From assembly GCF_001612615.1 (NCBI RefSeq), contig NZ_BDAU01000011.1, forward strand, positions 186,001-250,000: DNA of 64,000 bases. Direction: 5' to 3'. The stretch is from Nocardia amikacinitolerans NBRC 108937. Lineage in GTDB: Bacteria > Actinomycetota > Actinomycetes > Mycobacteriales > Mycobacteriaceae. Positions 52,979 to 61,335 of the stretch are shown here, piece after piece (the first letter of the stretch is position 1; each line of letters starts with the position of its first letter). Position numbers and translations under genes: made by a program. Below the pieces are notes generated by a model, which was not told the origin of the DNA, did no database searches, and saw only the letters and a program-made list of their open reading frames with translations.

Positions 52979-52996
52979 AACTTGATCGGTCAAGGT
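52979..52996. promoter_or_regulatory. TetR operator 2 (regulator side)
   Basis: AACTTG-ATCGGT-CAAGGT, the same site with one arm mismatch, 12 bases before the TetR start. The paired sites fit one repressor controlling both divergent genes. Confidence 0.6.
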
Positions 52997-53007
52997 AGAG
53001 TGGTGCC

Positions 53008-53622
53008 GTGAGCGGGCCAAGAGTGCGAAGGCGTCCCGAAGATGCGCGCCAGCTGATCCTCGAGGCTGCCGCGGCGCTACTCGCCGAGGGAGGCCCTTCG
53101 GCGGTGCAGGTTCGCGCTGTGGCTGCCCGAATCGGGATGACCGATGCCGGCGTAACGCATCACTTCGGAAATCGGGAGACGCTGCTCACCGAACTTCTCC
53201 GACACGGCGGTCGCCAACTCCGAACGGGCCTTGAAGAGGTCGTCTCCGCATGGATCGCTGACGCCGCAGAGCTCAACGAGCTCATCGGCTCCCTCCAGCG
53301 CTTCTATCAGCGCGGCTATGCCGACCTTGCGGTGGCCCTTCACGCTGCAGGATGGCGCGACCAAGGTAGTGGGATGTTGGATCCGATCGTCGACGCCCTA
53401 CATCGGTTGCGACCGCGTGGGAGCTCCATCGATGAGACTCGACACGCAGTCGCGGCCCTTCATCAAGCGATGGCGCTCGACGTGTTGTACGGCCCCGACT
53501 TTCGGCGTAGCGCTGGTCTGACGGGAGCCTCGGCGACAGATCCGAGCGCGCACGCACGCTGGTGGACGCATCACCTCGAAGTCGGTCTCGGGCTCGGGTC
53601 ACGCCCCCGCGAACTCTCCTGA
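53008..53622 (+). CDS. TetR/AcrR family regulator
   Basis: 204 residues from GTG 53008. The helix-turn-helix is at about residues 28-60 (VQVRAVAARIGMTDAGVTHH, with HFGN). The C-terminal part is a TetR ligand domain with no evident subfamily. It is divergent from the alpha/beta hydrolase and probably represses it and itself through the two 18-base sites between them. Codon use is less GC-biased than in flanking genes, which suggests the pair came in by transfer. Confidence 0.85.
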   Translation: MSGPRVRRRPEDARQLILEAAAALLAEGGPSAVQVRAVAARIGMTDAGVTHHFGNRETLLTELLRHGGRQLRTGLEEVVSAWIADAAELNELIGSLQRFYQRGYADLAVALHAAGWRDQGSGMLDPIVDALHRLRPRGSSIDETRHAVAALHQAMALDVLYGPDFRRSAGLTGASATDPSAHARWWTHHLEVGLGLGSRPRELS

Positions 53623-53891
53623 TCCACAATTGGCCAGGGATCCGACAGTGAGCAGCAGCAGATCACCACTCGCGCCCCAGCTTCCGCTCCACAACCGCCC
53701 AACGTCAGCAACCTCCGGGCGCGGAATCGGCAACACCGTCAGCAAGCAAGGTCGCGACATCGTGGCCGCCGGCCACCCCGGGTGCCGTTCGTCCTCACCT
53801 ATCGAAAATCGCCGCGTTCGCCGACCAGGCTCATCCGACCCGGACCGCGCAGCGGATGCGGGGACGTAGCCCGGGTTCGATGCGATGAGCG

Positions 53892-54263
53892 TCAGCGCTT
53901 CTTGTCGGGCGATGGCAACCGCACCGCATCCCAGGGCACCCAGTGCCGCAGGGTCGTCTCGGTGAGCTTGTTGCGGGTTCGGTAGTCGACCGCGACCTCG
54001 GCGTACCAGGCGACATAGTGGCCGAGGTGCAGCCGCACCCAGCCGTACTGGGTCGCCTGGACCCACGGTTCTTGGAACCTCGGGTCCAGGCTGTTCGACG
54101 CGACGCCCAGCGATGGACGCTGCGGTCCCGGCCGGTTCGGCAGCAGCCAGATCCGCTTCGGATCGACCAACACGGGACGCGGTCGCGGCAGGCGCCGGAC
54201 CGCCGACCAGCCATCCTCGCTCACCGTCGACCACCCGACCCGGCCGCGCCGCAATTCGAACAC
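53892..54263 (-). CDS. Hypothetical protein
   Basis: 123 residues. Trp-rich with segments RVGWSTVSEDGWSAVRRLPR, then GWVRLHLGHYVAWYAEVAVD and a basic C-terminus. No membrane helix, signal or recognised domain. The 269 bases between it and the TetR gene (53623-53891) hold nothing I can assign. Given its patchy surroundings, it could be a cargo gene; confidence that it is translated is moderate. Confidence 0.5.
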   Translation of the reverse strand: MFELRRGRVGWSTVSEDGWSAVRRLPRPRPVLVDPKRIWLLPNRPGPQRPSLGVASNSLDPRFQEPWVQATQYGWVRLHLGHYVAWYAEVAVDYRTRNKLTETTLRHWVPWDAVRLPSPDKKR

Positions 54264-54309
54264 ATGTTCCCATCATGTCACGAGTACGGACCGGTCGGAA
54301 TGCCCCCCG

Positions 54310-54744
54310 CTACCGAAGTTGCTGAGCTTGCGCGACGAGCTCCAGGAACGTCCACAGCTCGCCGGTGTCGTAGGTGTCGGGCGCCTCGCTGCCGCCGAGG
54401 AACGGGTAGGGCGTCGCGATGTAGACCTGCTCCGGCGCGAGCGGCCCGAGCAGGTCGCGAATCCGCGCCACGTGCTCGGTGCGCAGCACGTGGTCGGCGA
54501 ACCCCTGCTCGCGCAGCACCCGGTCCGCGAACTCGGCGGGATCGGCGAACGCGCCGTATCCCTTCGCGGCCGCGCGATAGGGATGCAGCACCGCGCACTC
54601 CCCCGACTGGCTGTTCACCAGGAACGTGTGCCCGAGATCCGAATACCCGAAAACGAGATCGAACTGTGGGAAGTGCGGCGCCCAGGCCGGCATCGCCTCG
54701 ACCATCGGCCGCTGCCCGATCAACTGAAAACCCTCGACTGTCAC
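54310..54744 (-). CDS. Tdi1-like immunity protein (DUF1851)
   Basis: 144 residues from GTG 54744. The C-terminal ~65 residues match the T6SS immunity protein Tdi1/DUF1851 domain: YIATPYPFLGGSEAPDTYDT, then GELWTFLELVAQAQQL. The N-terminal part (FQLIGQRPMVEAMPAWAPHF, VFGYSDLGHTFLVNSQSGEC) is a SMI1-like scaffold. Proteins of this group neutralise toxin domains. No toxin gene is visible nearby, so it may be an orphan immunity gene. No type VI secretion genes are present. Confidence 0.6.
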   Translation of the reverse strand: MTVEGFQLIGQRPMVEAMPAWAPHFPQFDLVFGYSDLGHTFLVNSQSGECAVLHPYRAAAKGYGAFADPAEFADRVLREQGFADHVLRTEHVARIRDLLGPLAPEQVYIATPYPFLGGSEAPDTYDTGELWTFLELVAQAQQLR

Positions 54745-55024
54745 GCACCGATCCAATCAGCCGAGACCGCCCGCTGTCTCCACGCCGCGCGGTTCGCTAC
54801 CGCTCGGCGCGTCGGCCTTCAAAGGAGTCGACCGGATCCGCTCCCTGTGTGCTTCCTCCTCGCGAAACCAGCTGTCCCGGAATCGGCGGCGCTTTGTGCC
54901 GCCGCGCGGCGATGGTTCGGTGTACCGCTCCCGGTCCTTGCGGGTCGCGCGGCTGACAGTCGTTGGCCGCGAACACGATCGCGGGGTGTTTTGCGAATTG
55001 ATGACGGGAATATGGAGATTGCGA

Positions 55025-55249
55025 TCAAAAATCGCGAATTGTCTGCGCTGGCGGCGCTTGTCGAGTTATCGTCGGCAAGCTCACCGCCATTCCCGCGCAG
55101 ATCGACGCGCCCGCGGCGAGCGCCCAGGTCAATGAACCCGTCAAGATCGCGACGCCGCAGGCCAGGGCCGTGGCGATGAGGGCGCACAGCACGGCCGTAC
55201 CGCGCTCGATGCCGATTATTCGGCGAGCTCGGTCGTTCCGTGTAGTCAT
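55025..55249 (-). CDS. Small membrane protein
   Basis: 74 residues with a short basic N-terminus (MTTRNDRARR) and two hydrophobic segments, GTAVLCALIATALACGVAIL and LTWALAAGASICAGMAVSLP. No family recognised. No strong ribosome-binding site is seen. It lies in a stretch of lower GC (54.8-55.5 kb). Two transmembrane helices in an otherwise weakly coding area favour a real gene. Confidence 0.45.
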   Translation of the reverse strand: MTTRNDRARRIIGIERGTAVLCALIATALACGVAILTGSLTWALAAGASICAGMAVSLPTITRQAPPAQTIRDF

Positions 55250-55453
55250 ATCGTTGTAGTACCCAGAAGTCCCGTGATGAAAACGTGATTTCTTGTTTCC
55301 TTTCGCGTATCGGCGTTTTCGCGGGGTGTCGCAATCGCGCGGCTACGGCTTGCGCGAAAGCGGTTTCGTCCGTCGGGACTTGGTGAAATCGATCATGATC
55401 GCGTGCCGTGGCAAACCGAAACAAGCTGCGCCGGTACGTAACTCGCCGCCGGA

Positions 55454-55822
55454 TCAGCCGGTGATCCGCTCGGCCCGCCTGCTCCTGACCGCGGTCGCGC
55501 GATAGTGCGCGGGCGGCACGCCGTAGCGCTGCACGAAGGACTGCCGCAGCGTCTCGGCCGAGCCGAAACCGCAGCGCGCCGCCACCGCGGCGATCGGCAC
55601 GCCGGTACTCGCCAGCAACTGCGCCGCCGCCTCGAGCCGGGCTCGGCGCACGTACCGACCCGGCGTAAGCCCGACATGCTGGACGAACAACCGCGTGAGG
55701 TGTCGCGCGCTGGAGCCCTCCCGTGCGGCGAGCGCGGCCGTGGACAGATCGGCGGACAGGTTCGCGGCGATATGGGTCGCGACCCGTCGGATCGGCCACG
55801 GACTCTGGGACTTCGCGCATCA
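55454..55822 (-). pseudogene. AraC/GlxA-type regulator, C-terminal remnant
   Basis: The frame reads WPIRRVATHIAANLSADLST, ARHLTRLFVQHVGLTPGRYV, ARLEAAAQLLASTGVPIAAV, and ends with CGFGSAETLRQSFVQRYGVP. This is a complete AraC double helix-turn-helix of the GlxA/FtrA type. Upstream the frame is closed by a TGA near 55822, and the DJ-1-like sensing domain that should precede it is absent. No start codon is suitable. It is a 5'-truncated gene. Confidence 0.6.
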
Positions 55823-56316
55823 CCGCGCCAATCGCGCCGTGGCGCGCTCGTTCGCGGAGTTCTGCGCGGTGGTCGACGTGCTGATCGGCGCCGCCGTCCT
55901 GCTCGTCCCATGAGTCGGTGGTGCGAACTGCCGTCGATGCGGCCGCGCACCGCAGCGTTCCAGTGCCCTCGGCAGCGGTGAATTCCGCTCGTTCGCAACT
56001 CTTTCGCCGCGACACGGCCGCCGTGCCGTAGCCGAAAGGCATCTGGCTATCTCACAGCTCATCCGCGGCATTCGATCGTTCGCTCGCGCACCCGCATCGT
56101 CGGCCAATCGCCCCTCGCGCGTGGTCGTGCGTTTCACATATCGGGATTGTCCGGCTTTTCGCAGGAAGAACGCGGTTACACCCGCCTCGTATTCGGCGTA
56201 GCGTCGAAGCCTAGGGGCGTGATGTGATCTGACCCACCTCTGAACCGCCGAGGCTATAACCGGGCTCCGTTTCGCACACGCGCTGATATCGAGCGAATGG
56301 CAAACCAGGAGTGACC
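55823..56316. other. Gene-free stretch before the gas-vesicle operon
   Basis: About 490 bases without a convincing gene; frames here lack family features. The right end should contain the promoter of the gas-vesicle operon. A -10-like TATAAC is at 56255-56260, 57 bases before the first start, with a weak TGACCC 19 bases upstream of it. No terminator for the AraC remnant is seen. Confidence 0.35.
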
Positions 56317-56922
56317 ATGAAGGGTGGAGCGAGGTTGGCGGCGGGGGTGGGGATCGGATACGTGCTGGGACGCACGCGCAAAATGCGGCTGGCGTTGGCG
56401 CTGGCGGGTGCGGGATTGAGCAGGCAGGCGGGGGGCCCGCAGGCCCTGCTGCAACGCGGAGCGTCGGTGCTCGGCTCGTCGAAGGAACTGACCAAGATCA
56501 CCGACACGATTCGCGGCGAGTTGATGGACGCCGCGCGAGCCGCGGCCGTCAGCGCCGCGAGCAACCGCATCGATGCGTTGAACGCCCGCCTCCAAGCGGG
56601 CGGCCAGCCGCAGGAGGCGGAGGAAGACACCGCCGAGGACGAGCGCCCCGAAGACGCGGACCACTACGCCGAAGAGGACTACGAATCCGCCGAGGAAGAC
56701 CAGGAGGACGAAGACGAGGAGGAGGCCGAGCCGGAGAAGGGCAAGAGGTCGTCGTCCACCCGCTCGCGGACGCCCACCCGTCGTCGGGCCACGGGGGCAG
56801 GCTCCAAGCGGACACCGGCCAAATCGTCCGGTTCGGGAGAAAGTAAGCCGACGGGCGCCGCACGGCGTAGAGCGCGTGCCGACAGCGCGGACAGCGCGCC
56901 GGTGCGTCGCACGAGGAGGTGA
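56317..56922 (+). CDS. GvpY-like gas-vesicle cluster protein with acidic and basic tails
   Basis: 201 residues from ATG 56317, with AGGAG upstream. Residues 1-95 contain a short Gly/Ala-rich, partly hydrophobic segment (LAAGVGIGYVLGRTRKM) and a helix ending NRIDALNARLQAGG. Residues 100-140 are almost all Glu/Asp (AEEDYESAEEDQEDEDEEE); residues 141-201 are Arg/Lys/Ser/Pro rich. As first gene before the SRPBCC gene and gvpA it occupies the place of gvpY in Streptomyces clusters. The function of GvpY is unknown. The charge blocks are shared with the next protein. Confidence 0.6.
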   Translation: MKGGARLAAGVGIGYVLGRTRKMRLALALAGAGLSRQAGGPQALLQRGASVLGSSKELTKITDTIRGELMDAARAAAVSAASNRIDALNARLQAGGQPQEAEEDTAEDERPEDADHYAEEDYESAEEDQEDEDEEEAEPEKGKRSSSTRSRTPTRRRATGAGSKRTPAKSSGSGESKPTGAARRRARADSADSAPVRRTRR

Positions 56923-56927
56923 GGGCG

Positions 56928-58169
56928 ATGACGAAAGCTCTCGAAGACGTCACCCGCAAGCTCGGTGAGACCGCGACCGATGCCGCGAGCCGGGCCAAGA
57001 AGGCGGCCGGGCCCGGTACGCCGCAGCAACAGTTGCAGGACTCGTTGCGGAATCTCACGGGAACCCTCGCCGAGCGTGCTCTCACCCGCGTCGCCGACCG
57101 GGTAGCCGGAACAGCCGATCGCCTCACCCAGGTGGCGGAGGGCGGCGGCGGCAACCTGCTGTCGGCGTTGACCGGGGTCGAGAAGCTCGCCGAAGGCAAG
57201 TCACCGATGTCCGCGGCGATGAGCGCGGGCATGGACAAGCTGAAGAGTTCCGCCACGGAGAAGTTCCAGGACGTCAAGGAATCCCTGACCGGAGGCGGCA
57301 AGGGCAGCGGCGGCAAGAAGCTCAAGTTGACCAATATCGTCGAGCACATCGATGTCGGTGTCCCGATCGACCTCGCCTACGACCAGTGGACCCAGTTCGC
57401 GGACTTCCCGAAGTTCATGAAGAAGGTCCAGCAGGTCGAGCAGGTCTCCGACGAGAAGCTCGAATGGTCCGGCAAGGTCTTCTGGTCCAAGCGGACCTGG
57501 AATTCCACCATCGTCGAGCAGGTGCCGTTCGAGCGGATCGTGTGGCGCTCCAAGGGCCACAAAGGCTATATCGACGGCGCGGTGACCTTCCACGAACTCA
57601 CCCCCGACCTGACGCGGATCATGGTGGTCCTCGAGTACCACCCCGCAGGGCTCTTCGAGAAGACCGCCAACCTCTGGCGTGCGGCCGGTCGCCGGGTTCG
57701 GCTCGAGCTCAAGCATTTCCAGCGTCACGTCATGACCGAAAGCGTGCTGCACCCCGACGACATCGTGGGCTGGCACGGCGAAATCCGCGACAAGAAGGTG
57801 GTCAAGGACGACGAGACCGCCCGTCGTGAGGAGCAGGAAGAACACGAGGACGAGGAACGCGACGAGGCCGACGAAGGCGAGGAACCCGAGGAAGCCGAGG
57901 ACGAAGAGGCGGACGAAGCCGAAGAGACAGACGAAGACGAAGAACCCGACGAGGACGAGGAACCCGACGAGGACGAAGACGAAGAACGCGACGAGGCCGA
58001 CGAAGACGAGGAGTCCGAGGAAGACGAAGAGTCCGAGGAAGACGAGCGGCCCGCCCGTCGGCCCGCGGCGCGACGTCGCACTCCAGCGGCGAGTCGTCGC
58101 ACCACATCAGGGAGCAGGCGCGGCGCCCCGGAACGCCGATCGACCGCGCGCAGGAGGCAAGAAGCATGA
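56928..58169 (+). CDS. GvpZ-like SRPBCC protein with long acidic and basic tails
   Basis: 413 residues from ATG 56928; GTG 56919, overlapping the previous stop, is an alternative. Residues ~1-120 are an amphipathic, Ala-rich region. Residues ~125-275 form an SRPBCC (START-like) domain: [60 protein letters not shown]. From ~295 to 373 the chain is nearly pure Glu/Asp with repeats such as [15 protein letters not shown], then a 40-residue Arg-rich end. In Streptomyces a cyclase/dehydrase-like GvpZ precedes the structural genes. The domain could bind a lipid or hydrophobic ligand during vesicle assembly. Confidence 0.7.
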   Translation: MTKALEDVTRKLGETATDAASRAKKAAGPGTPQQQLQDSLRNLTGTLAERALTRVADRVAGTADRLTQVAEGGGGNLLSALTGVEKLAEGKSPMSAAMSAGMDKLKSSATEKFQDVKESLTGGGKGSGGKKLKLTNIVEHIDVGVPIDLAYDQWTQFADFPKFMKKVQQVEQVSDEKLEWSGKVFWSKRTWNSTIVEQVPFERIVWRSKGHKGYIDGAVTFHELTPDLTRIMVVLEYHPAGLFEKTANLWRAAGRRVRLELKHFQRHVMTESVLHPDDIVGWHGEIRDKKVVKDDETARREEQEEHEDEERDEADEGEEPEEAEDEEADEAEETDEDEEPDEDEEPDEDEDEERDEADEDEESEEDEESEEDERPARRPAARRRTPAASRRTTSGSRRGAPERRSTARRRQEA

Positions 58170-58564
58170 CTATCGAACCCGCGGGTGGCGGGGGCGTAGC
58201 GGCTCGACCGAACTCTTCGGGCTTGGCCGACGTCATCGACACGATTCTGGACAAAGGGCTGGTCATCGACGCGTTCGTGCGCGTGTCGCTGGTCGGTATC
58301 GAACTGGTGACCATCGACGCCCGAGTCGTGGTGGCCAGCGTCGACACGTATCTGCGATTCGCCGAGGCCGTCAATCGACTGGAGATCTCCGACACCGAAC
58401 CGAAGGGCCTGCCGGACCTGGTCGGTGAGGTCGCCAGCGGCGGAGCCAAGCACAAGACCCAGGGCGCGCTCGAGGCCGCAGGCGAGAAAGTCCTGAACTT
58501 CATGGACGACATCGAGGCGCGGCGCGAGAAGCAGAGCCGGTCGACGAAACGTAGGGAGGATTGA
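58166..58564 (+). CDS. gvpA: Gas vesicle structural protein GvpA
   Basis: 132 residues from ATG 58166, overlapping the GvpZ-like stop by 4 bases. The GvpA core spans about residues 18-78: [58 protein letters not shown]. This is the amphipathic protein that forms the ribs of the gas-vesicle shell. The tail of ~50 residues is longer than in cyanobacterial GvpA (about 70 residues in total), as in actinobacterial forms, and is charged. It is the first of two GvpA/J-type genes here. Confidence 0.9.
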   Translation: MTIEPAGGGGVAARPNSSGLADVIDTILDKGLVIDAFVRVSLVGIELVTIDARVVVASVDTYLRFAEAVNRLEISDTEPKGLPDLVGEVASGGAKHKTQGALEAAGEKVLNFMDDIEARREKQSRSTKRRED

Positions 58565-59355
58565 TGTCCACCGAACAAGCGACCGAAGCGCGGGAGAAGG
58601 AAAGCGCCGGGCGTACCGCGGTGTACGTCTACGGCATCGTGCCCGCGGATGTGGAACCCGAGGAGCAGGCCTCCGGTGTCGGCGATCACGGCGTCACCGT
58701 GGTGCGCCACGGGGAGATCGGCGCGTTGGTCAGCGAGATCACGACCGACCGCCCGCTCGGCACCCCCGCCGACATGACCGCGCACGCGGAGCTGCTGGAC
58801 GGCTCGGCCGCCGTGGTCCCGGTGCTGCCGCTGCGGTTCGGCGCCGTCATGTCCACCACGGAAGCGGTGGAGAAGGAACTGCTCGAGGCCCATCAGGACG
58901 AATTCCGCGCAGCGCTGGAGGAATTGGAGGGTCGCGCGCAGTTCGTGGTCAAGGGTCGCTACGTCGAGAAGACGATCCTGCGGGAACTGCTCGACGAGAA
59001 CGCCGAGGCGGCTCGTTTGCGCGACGCGATCCGCGACAAGTCGGCGGATGCCACGCGGGACGCCAGGATGGCGCTCGGCGAGATCATCAACCAGGGCATC
59101 GAAGCGAAGCGCGCCCAGGACACCCAGCGGGTGCTCGACGCGCTGAACGAGCTGGAGCCTCTCGTCAACCAGCGGCCCCCGACCCACGAGCAGGACGCCG
59201 TGCACGTCGCGATCCTGGTGGAGGTGTCCAGGCAGGGCGACCTGGAGGACGCGCTGGCCCAGCTCGCCGACGAGTGGGACGACCGCGTGACCTTGTCGCT
59301 GCTCGGTCCGATGGCGGCCTACGACTTCGTGATGAAGCGCGCACCGGAGGGCTGA
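58564..59355 (+). CDS. gvpF: Gas vesicle protein GvpF
   Basis: 263 residues from ATG 58564, overlapping the gvpA stop by 1 base. GvpL/GvpF family: VYVYGIVPADV at the N-terminus, LLDGSAAVVPVLPLRFGAVM in the middle and the coiled-coil-rich second half (QFVVKGRYVEKTILRELLDE), ending LSLLGPMAAYDFV. GvpF proteins are minor shell or assembly components that interact with GvpA. A second family member, at 60326, completes the F/L pair. Confidence 0.88.
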   Translation: MSTEQATEAREKESAGRTAVYVYGIVPADVEPEEQASGVGDHGVTVVRHGEIGALVSEITTDRPLGTPADMTAHAELLDGSAAVVPVLPLRFGAVMSTTEAVEKELLEAHQDEFRAALEELEGRAQFVVKGRYVEKTILRELLDENAEAARLRDAIRDKSADATRDARMALGEIINQGIEAKRAQDTQRVLDALNELEPLVNQRPPTHEQDAVHVAILVEVSRQGDLEDALAQLADEWDDRVTLSLLGPMAAYDFVMKRAPEG

Positions 59356-59358
59356 CCG

Positions 59359-59595
59359 GTGGGTTTGATCTCGGCGATCGTCACGTTGCCGCTCGCGCCG
59401 GTTCGCGGCGTGATCTGGCTCGGTCAGGTCATCCAGGACGAAGTCGAACGGCAGCTGAACGATCCGGCGACCATCCGGCGTGAGCTCGAGGCGATCGACG
59501 AGGCCGCGGCGGCCGGCCAACTCTCGGAGGAAGAGCACAGGCAGGCCCAGCAGGCCGTCCTCGACCGGATGATGCGCCCGGGCGGCACCGGCTGA
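59359..59595 (+). CDS. gvpG: Gas vesicle protein GvpG
   Basis: 78 residues from GTG 59359, 3 bases after the gvpF stop. The family pattern is GLISAIVTLPLAPVRGVIWL followed by a helical charged region, IQDEVERQLNDPATIRRELE, then EEEHRQAQQAVLDRMM. GvpG is a small assembly factor; it works with GvpF/L in other systems. Its position after gvpF is conserved. Confidence 0.88.
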   Translation: MGLISAIVTLPLAPVRGVIWLGQVIQDEVERQLNDPATIRRELEAIDEAAAAGQLSEEEHRQAQQAVLDRMMRPGGTG

Positions 59596-59614
59596 CCGGA
59601 AGGGAGTGATCCGA

Positions 59615-59941
59615 GTGAGCGCCCGGAGAGCGGACGACGAGGCCGACGACGGCGGTGGCCGAGCGCAGTGCCGGACCGCCGCGCAGGCGGCCGCGGCGGC
59701 GATCGCGGAGCTGGCCGAGCTGACCTCGAAGCAGGCCGAGGGGGCGACCTCGGCCGAGCCCATCGAGGACGGCTGGCTGGTGGAGGTCGAGGTGCTCGAG
59801 GACCGTCGCATCCCCTCGTCGTCGGACATGCTCGCGCTCTACGAGGTGGAGCTCGATGTGGACGGGAATCTGGTGGCCTACCGCAGAACCCGGCGTTACA
59901 GCCGCGGCAGCACCGATATCGGCGCGAGGGGTGCGCCATGA
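59615..59941 (+). CDS. gvpO: Gas vesicle protein GvpO
   Basis: 108 residues from GTG 59615; AAGGGAG stands 9 bases upstream, which favours it over GTG 59606. The GvpO domain runs about residues 22-105: AQAAAAAIAELAELTSKQAE, then DGWLVEVEVLEDRRIPSSSD and MLALYEVELDVDGNLVAYRR. GvpO is needed for vesicle formation in haloarchaea. In Streptomyces the gene usually comes first, whereas here it sits between gvpG and gvpJ. Its stop overlaps gvpJ by 4 bases. Confidence 0.88.
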   Translation: MSARRADDEADDGGGRAQCRTAAQAAAAAIAELAELTSKQAEGATSAEPIEDGWLVEVEVLEDRRIPSSSDMLALYEVELDVDGNLVAYRRTRRYSRGSTDIGARGAP

Positions 59942-60333
59942 CCGTCGTGAACAGCGGATCATCGATGCCGGAGCCCTACGGCGGCGGCAACCGGTCGACG
60001 AACCTCGGCGACATCCTCGAGCGGGTCCTGGACAAGGGCTTGGTCATCGCGGGCGACATTCAGGTCAATCTGCTCGACATCGAACTGCTCACGATCAAGC
60101 TGCGGCTGGTGGTCGCGTCGCTGGAAACCGCCAAGGCGGTGGGCATCGACTGGTGGGAAACCGATCCCTGGCTCAACAGCAAGGCACGCGCCCTCGAACG
60201 GCAGGATCACGATCTCGAACTCGAGAACCAGAAGCTGCGCGATCGGATCGCGGAACTGGAGTCGCGAAAGGACATCGGCCGCAAGCCCATCGAGCGCGCA
60301 CGCGAACGGGAGGAAGAGCGCGACCGTGACTGA
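59938..60333 (+). CDS. gvpJ: Gas vesicle protein GvpJ
   Basis: 131 residues from ATG 59938, overlapping gvpO by 4 bases. A GvpA-like core (NLGDILERVLDKGLVIAGDI, QVNLLDIELLTIKLRLVVAS) is followed by the GvpJ-specific IDWWETDPWLN and a charged, coiled-coil-like tail (ALERQDHDLELENQKLRDRI). GvpJ is a minor shell protein, thought to shape the cone tips. Its end overlaps gvpL by 8 bases. Confidence 0.88.
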   Translation: MTVVNSGSSMPEPYGGGNRSTNLGDILERVLDKGLVIAGDIQVNLLDIELLTIKLRLVVASLETAKAVGIDWWETDPWLNSKARALERQDHDLELENQKLRDRIAELESRKDIGRKPIERAREREEERDRD

Positions 60334-61117
60334 CGCCGACGGAGTCTGGCTGTACGCGGTGACCAGCGCCGCCGACCTCCGGGCAGACCTGGGTGAGCTG
60401 ACCGGCGTTGCCGGGGAGCCGGTGCGCACGGTGGTCTCCGGCGATCTCGCGGCAGTGGTGGGATCGGTGCCGCTCGCGGTCTTCGGCGACGAGCCGCTGC
60501 GCCGGAATCTGGAGGATCTCACATGGCTGGAGGCGACGGCTCGGGCCCACGACGCCGTCGTCTCCGCGGTGGCGGGGCGGGGCGCGGCCGTCCCGCTGCG
60601 CTTGGCCGTCGTCTTCCTCGACGACGACCGAGTGCGCGGCATGCTCGACGAGCGCCGCACGGCCTTCGAGTCCGCGCTTGCCCTGATCAGGGGGCGGACC
60701 GAATGGGGCGTCAAAGCCTATGGGGACCGGGCCGCGCTCACGGCCGCGGTCGCCGAGGCCGAGCTGGCCGGGTCCGAAGGAGCCGGCTCTGGCACGGCCT
60801 ATCTGCTTCGGCGCCGCGCCCAGTTGTCCGCGCGGGAAACCGTGGAACGCGACGCGGCCGAGCGCGCCGACCGGATCCACGAGCGCCTCGTCCGGCAGGC
60901 CGCAGCCGGTCGGCGTCAGCCGCTGACCGATCCGGTGCTGGACGGCCGCCGGGACTGGATGGTGCTCAACGGCACCTACCTCGTCGACGACGACCGCGCC
61001 GACGAATTCGCCGCGGCGGTCGAGGATCTCGGCAAGCAGTTCCCGGGCATCCGGCTCGAGCTCACCGGTCCGTGGCCACCGTACTCGTTCGCCGGTGCGG
61101 AACGGGAGGCGCGATGA
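60326..61117 (+). CDS. gvpL: Gas vesicle protein GvpL (GvpF/L family)
   Basis: 263 residues from GTG 60326, overlapping gvpJ by 8 bases. N-terminal domain: GVWLYAVTSAADLR, VVSGDLAAVVGSVPLAVFGD, then AVPLRLAVVFLDDDRVRGML. The C-terminal half is helical (YLLRRRAQLSARETVERDAA) and ends RLELTGPWPPYSFAG, the family's closing motif. It pairs with GvpF at 58564. It is the same length as GvpF but clearly diverged. Confidence 0.88.
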   Translation: MTDADGVWLYAVTSAADLRADLGELTGVAGEPVRTVVSGDLAAVVGSVPLAVFGDEPLRRNLEDLTWLEATARAHDAVVSAVAGRGAAVPLRLAVVFLDDDRVRGMLDERRTAFESALALIRGRTEWGVKAYGDRAALTAAVAEAELAGSEGAGSGTAYLLRRRAQLSARETVERDAAERADRIHERLVRQAAAGRRQPLTDPVLDGRRDWMVLNGTYLVDDDRADEFAAAVEDLGKQFPGIRLELTGPWPPYSFAGAEREAR

Positions 61118-61335
61118 CGCGCACCGACAGCGAGCGACGTGTCGCGCTCATCGATCTGCTGGATCGGGTGCTCGCGGGTGGCGTCGTCGTCACCGGCGAC
61201 ATCAGGCTGTCCATCGCGGACGTCGACATGGTCCAGATCTCGCTGCGCGCCCTGATCTCCTCCGTCAGCACCATCTCCGCCAACCCGCTCTCGCCCGTGG
61301 CGCGGACCGCACTGGAACCGGCCAAGGATGACTGA
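61114..61335 (+). CDS. gvpS: Gas vesicle protein GvpS (GvpA-like)
   Basis: 73 residues from ATG 61114, overlapping gvpL by 4 bases. A short GvpA-type core: VALIDLLDRVLAGGVVVTGD, then IRLSIADVDMVQISLRALIS. It lacks the tail of GvpJ, so it corresponds to GvpS/GvpM-type minor shell proteins. Position between gvpL and gvpK is as in Streptomyces. Its end overlaps gvpK by 8 bases. Confidence 0.85.
   Translation: MTRTDSERRVALIDLLDRVLAGGVVVTGDIRLSIADVDMVQISLRALISSVSTISANPLSPVARTALEPAKDD

Noticed and set aside
57725..58453. Poly-Ser open frame opposite the GvpZ-like gene
   Set aside because: It is the reverse complement of the repeated Glu/Asp codons and has no independent support.
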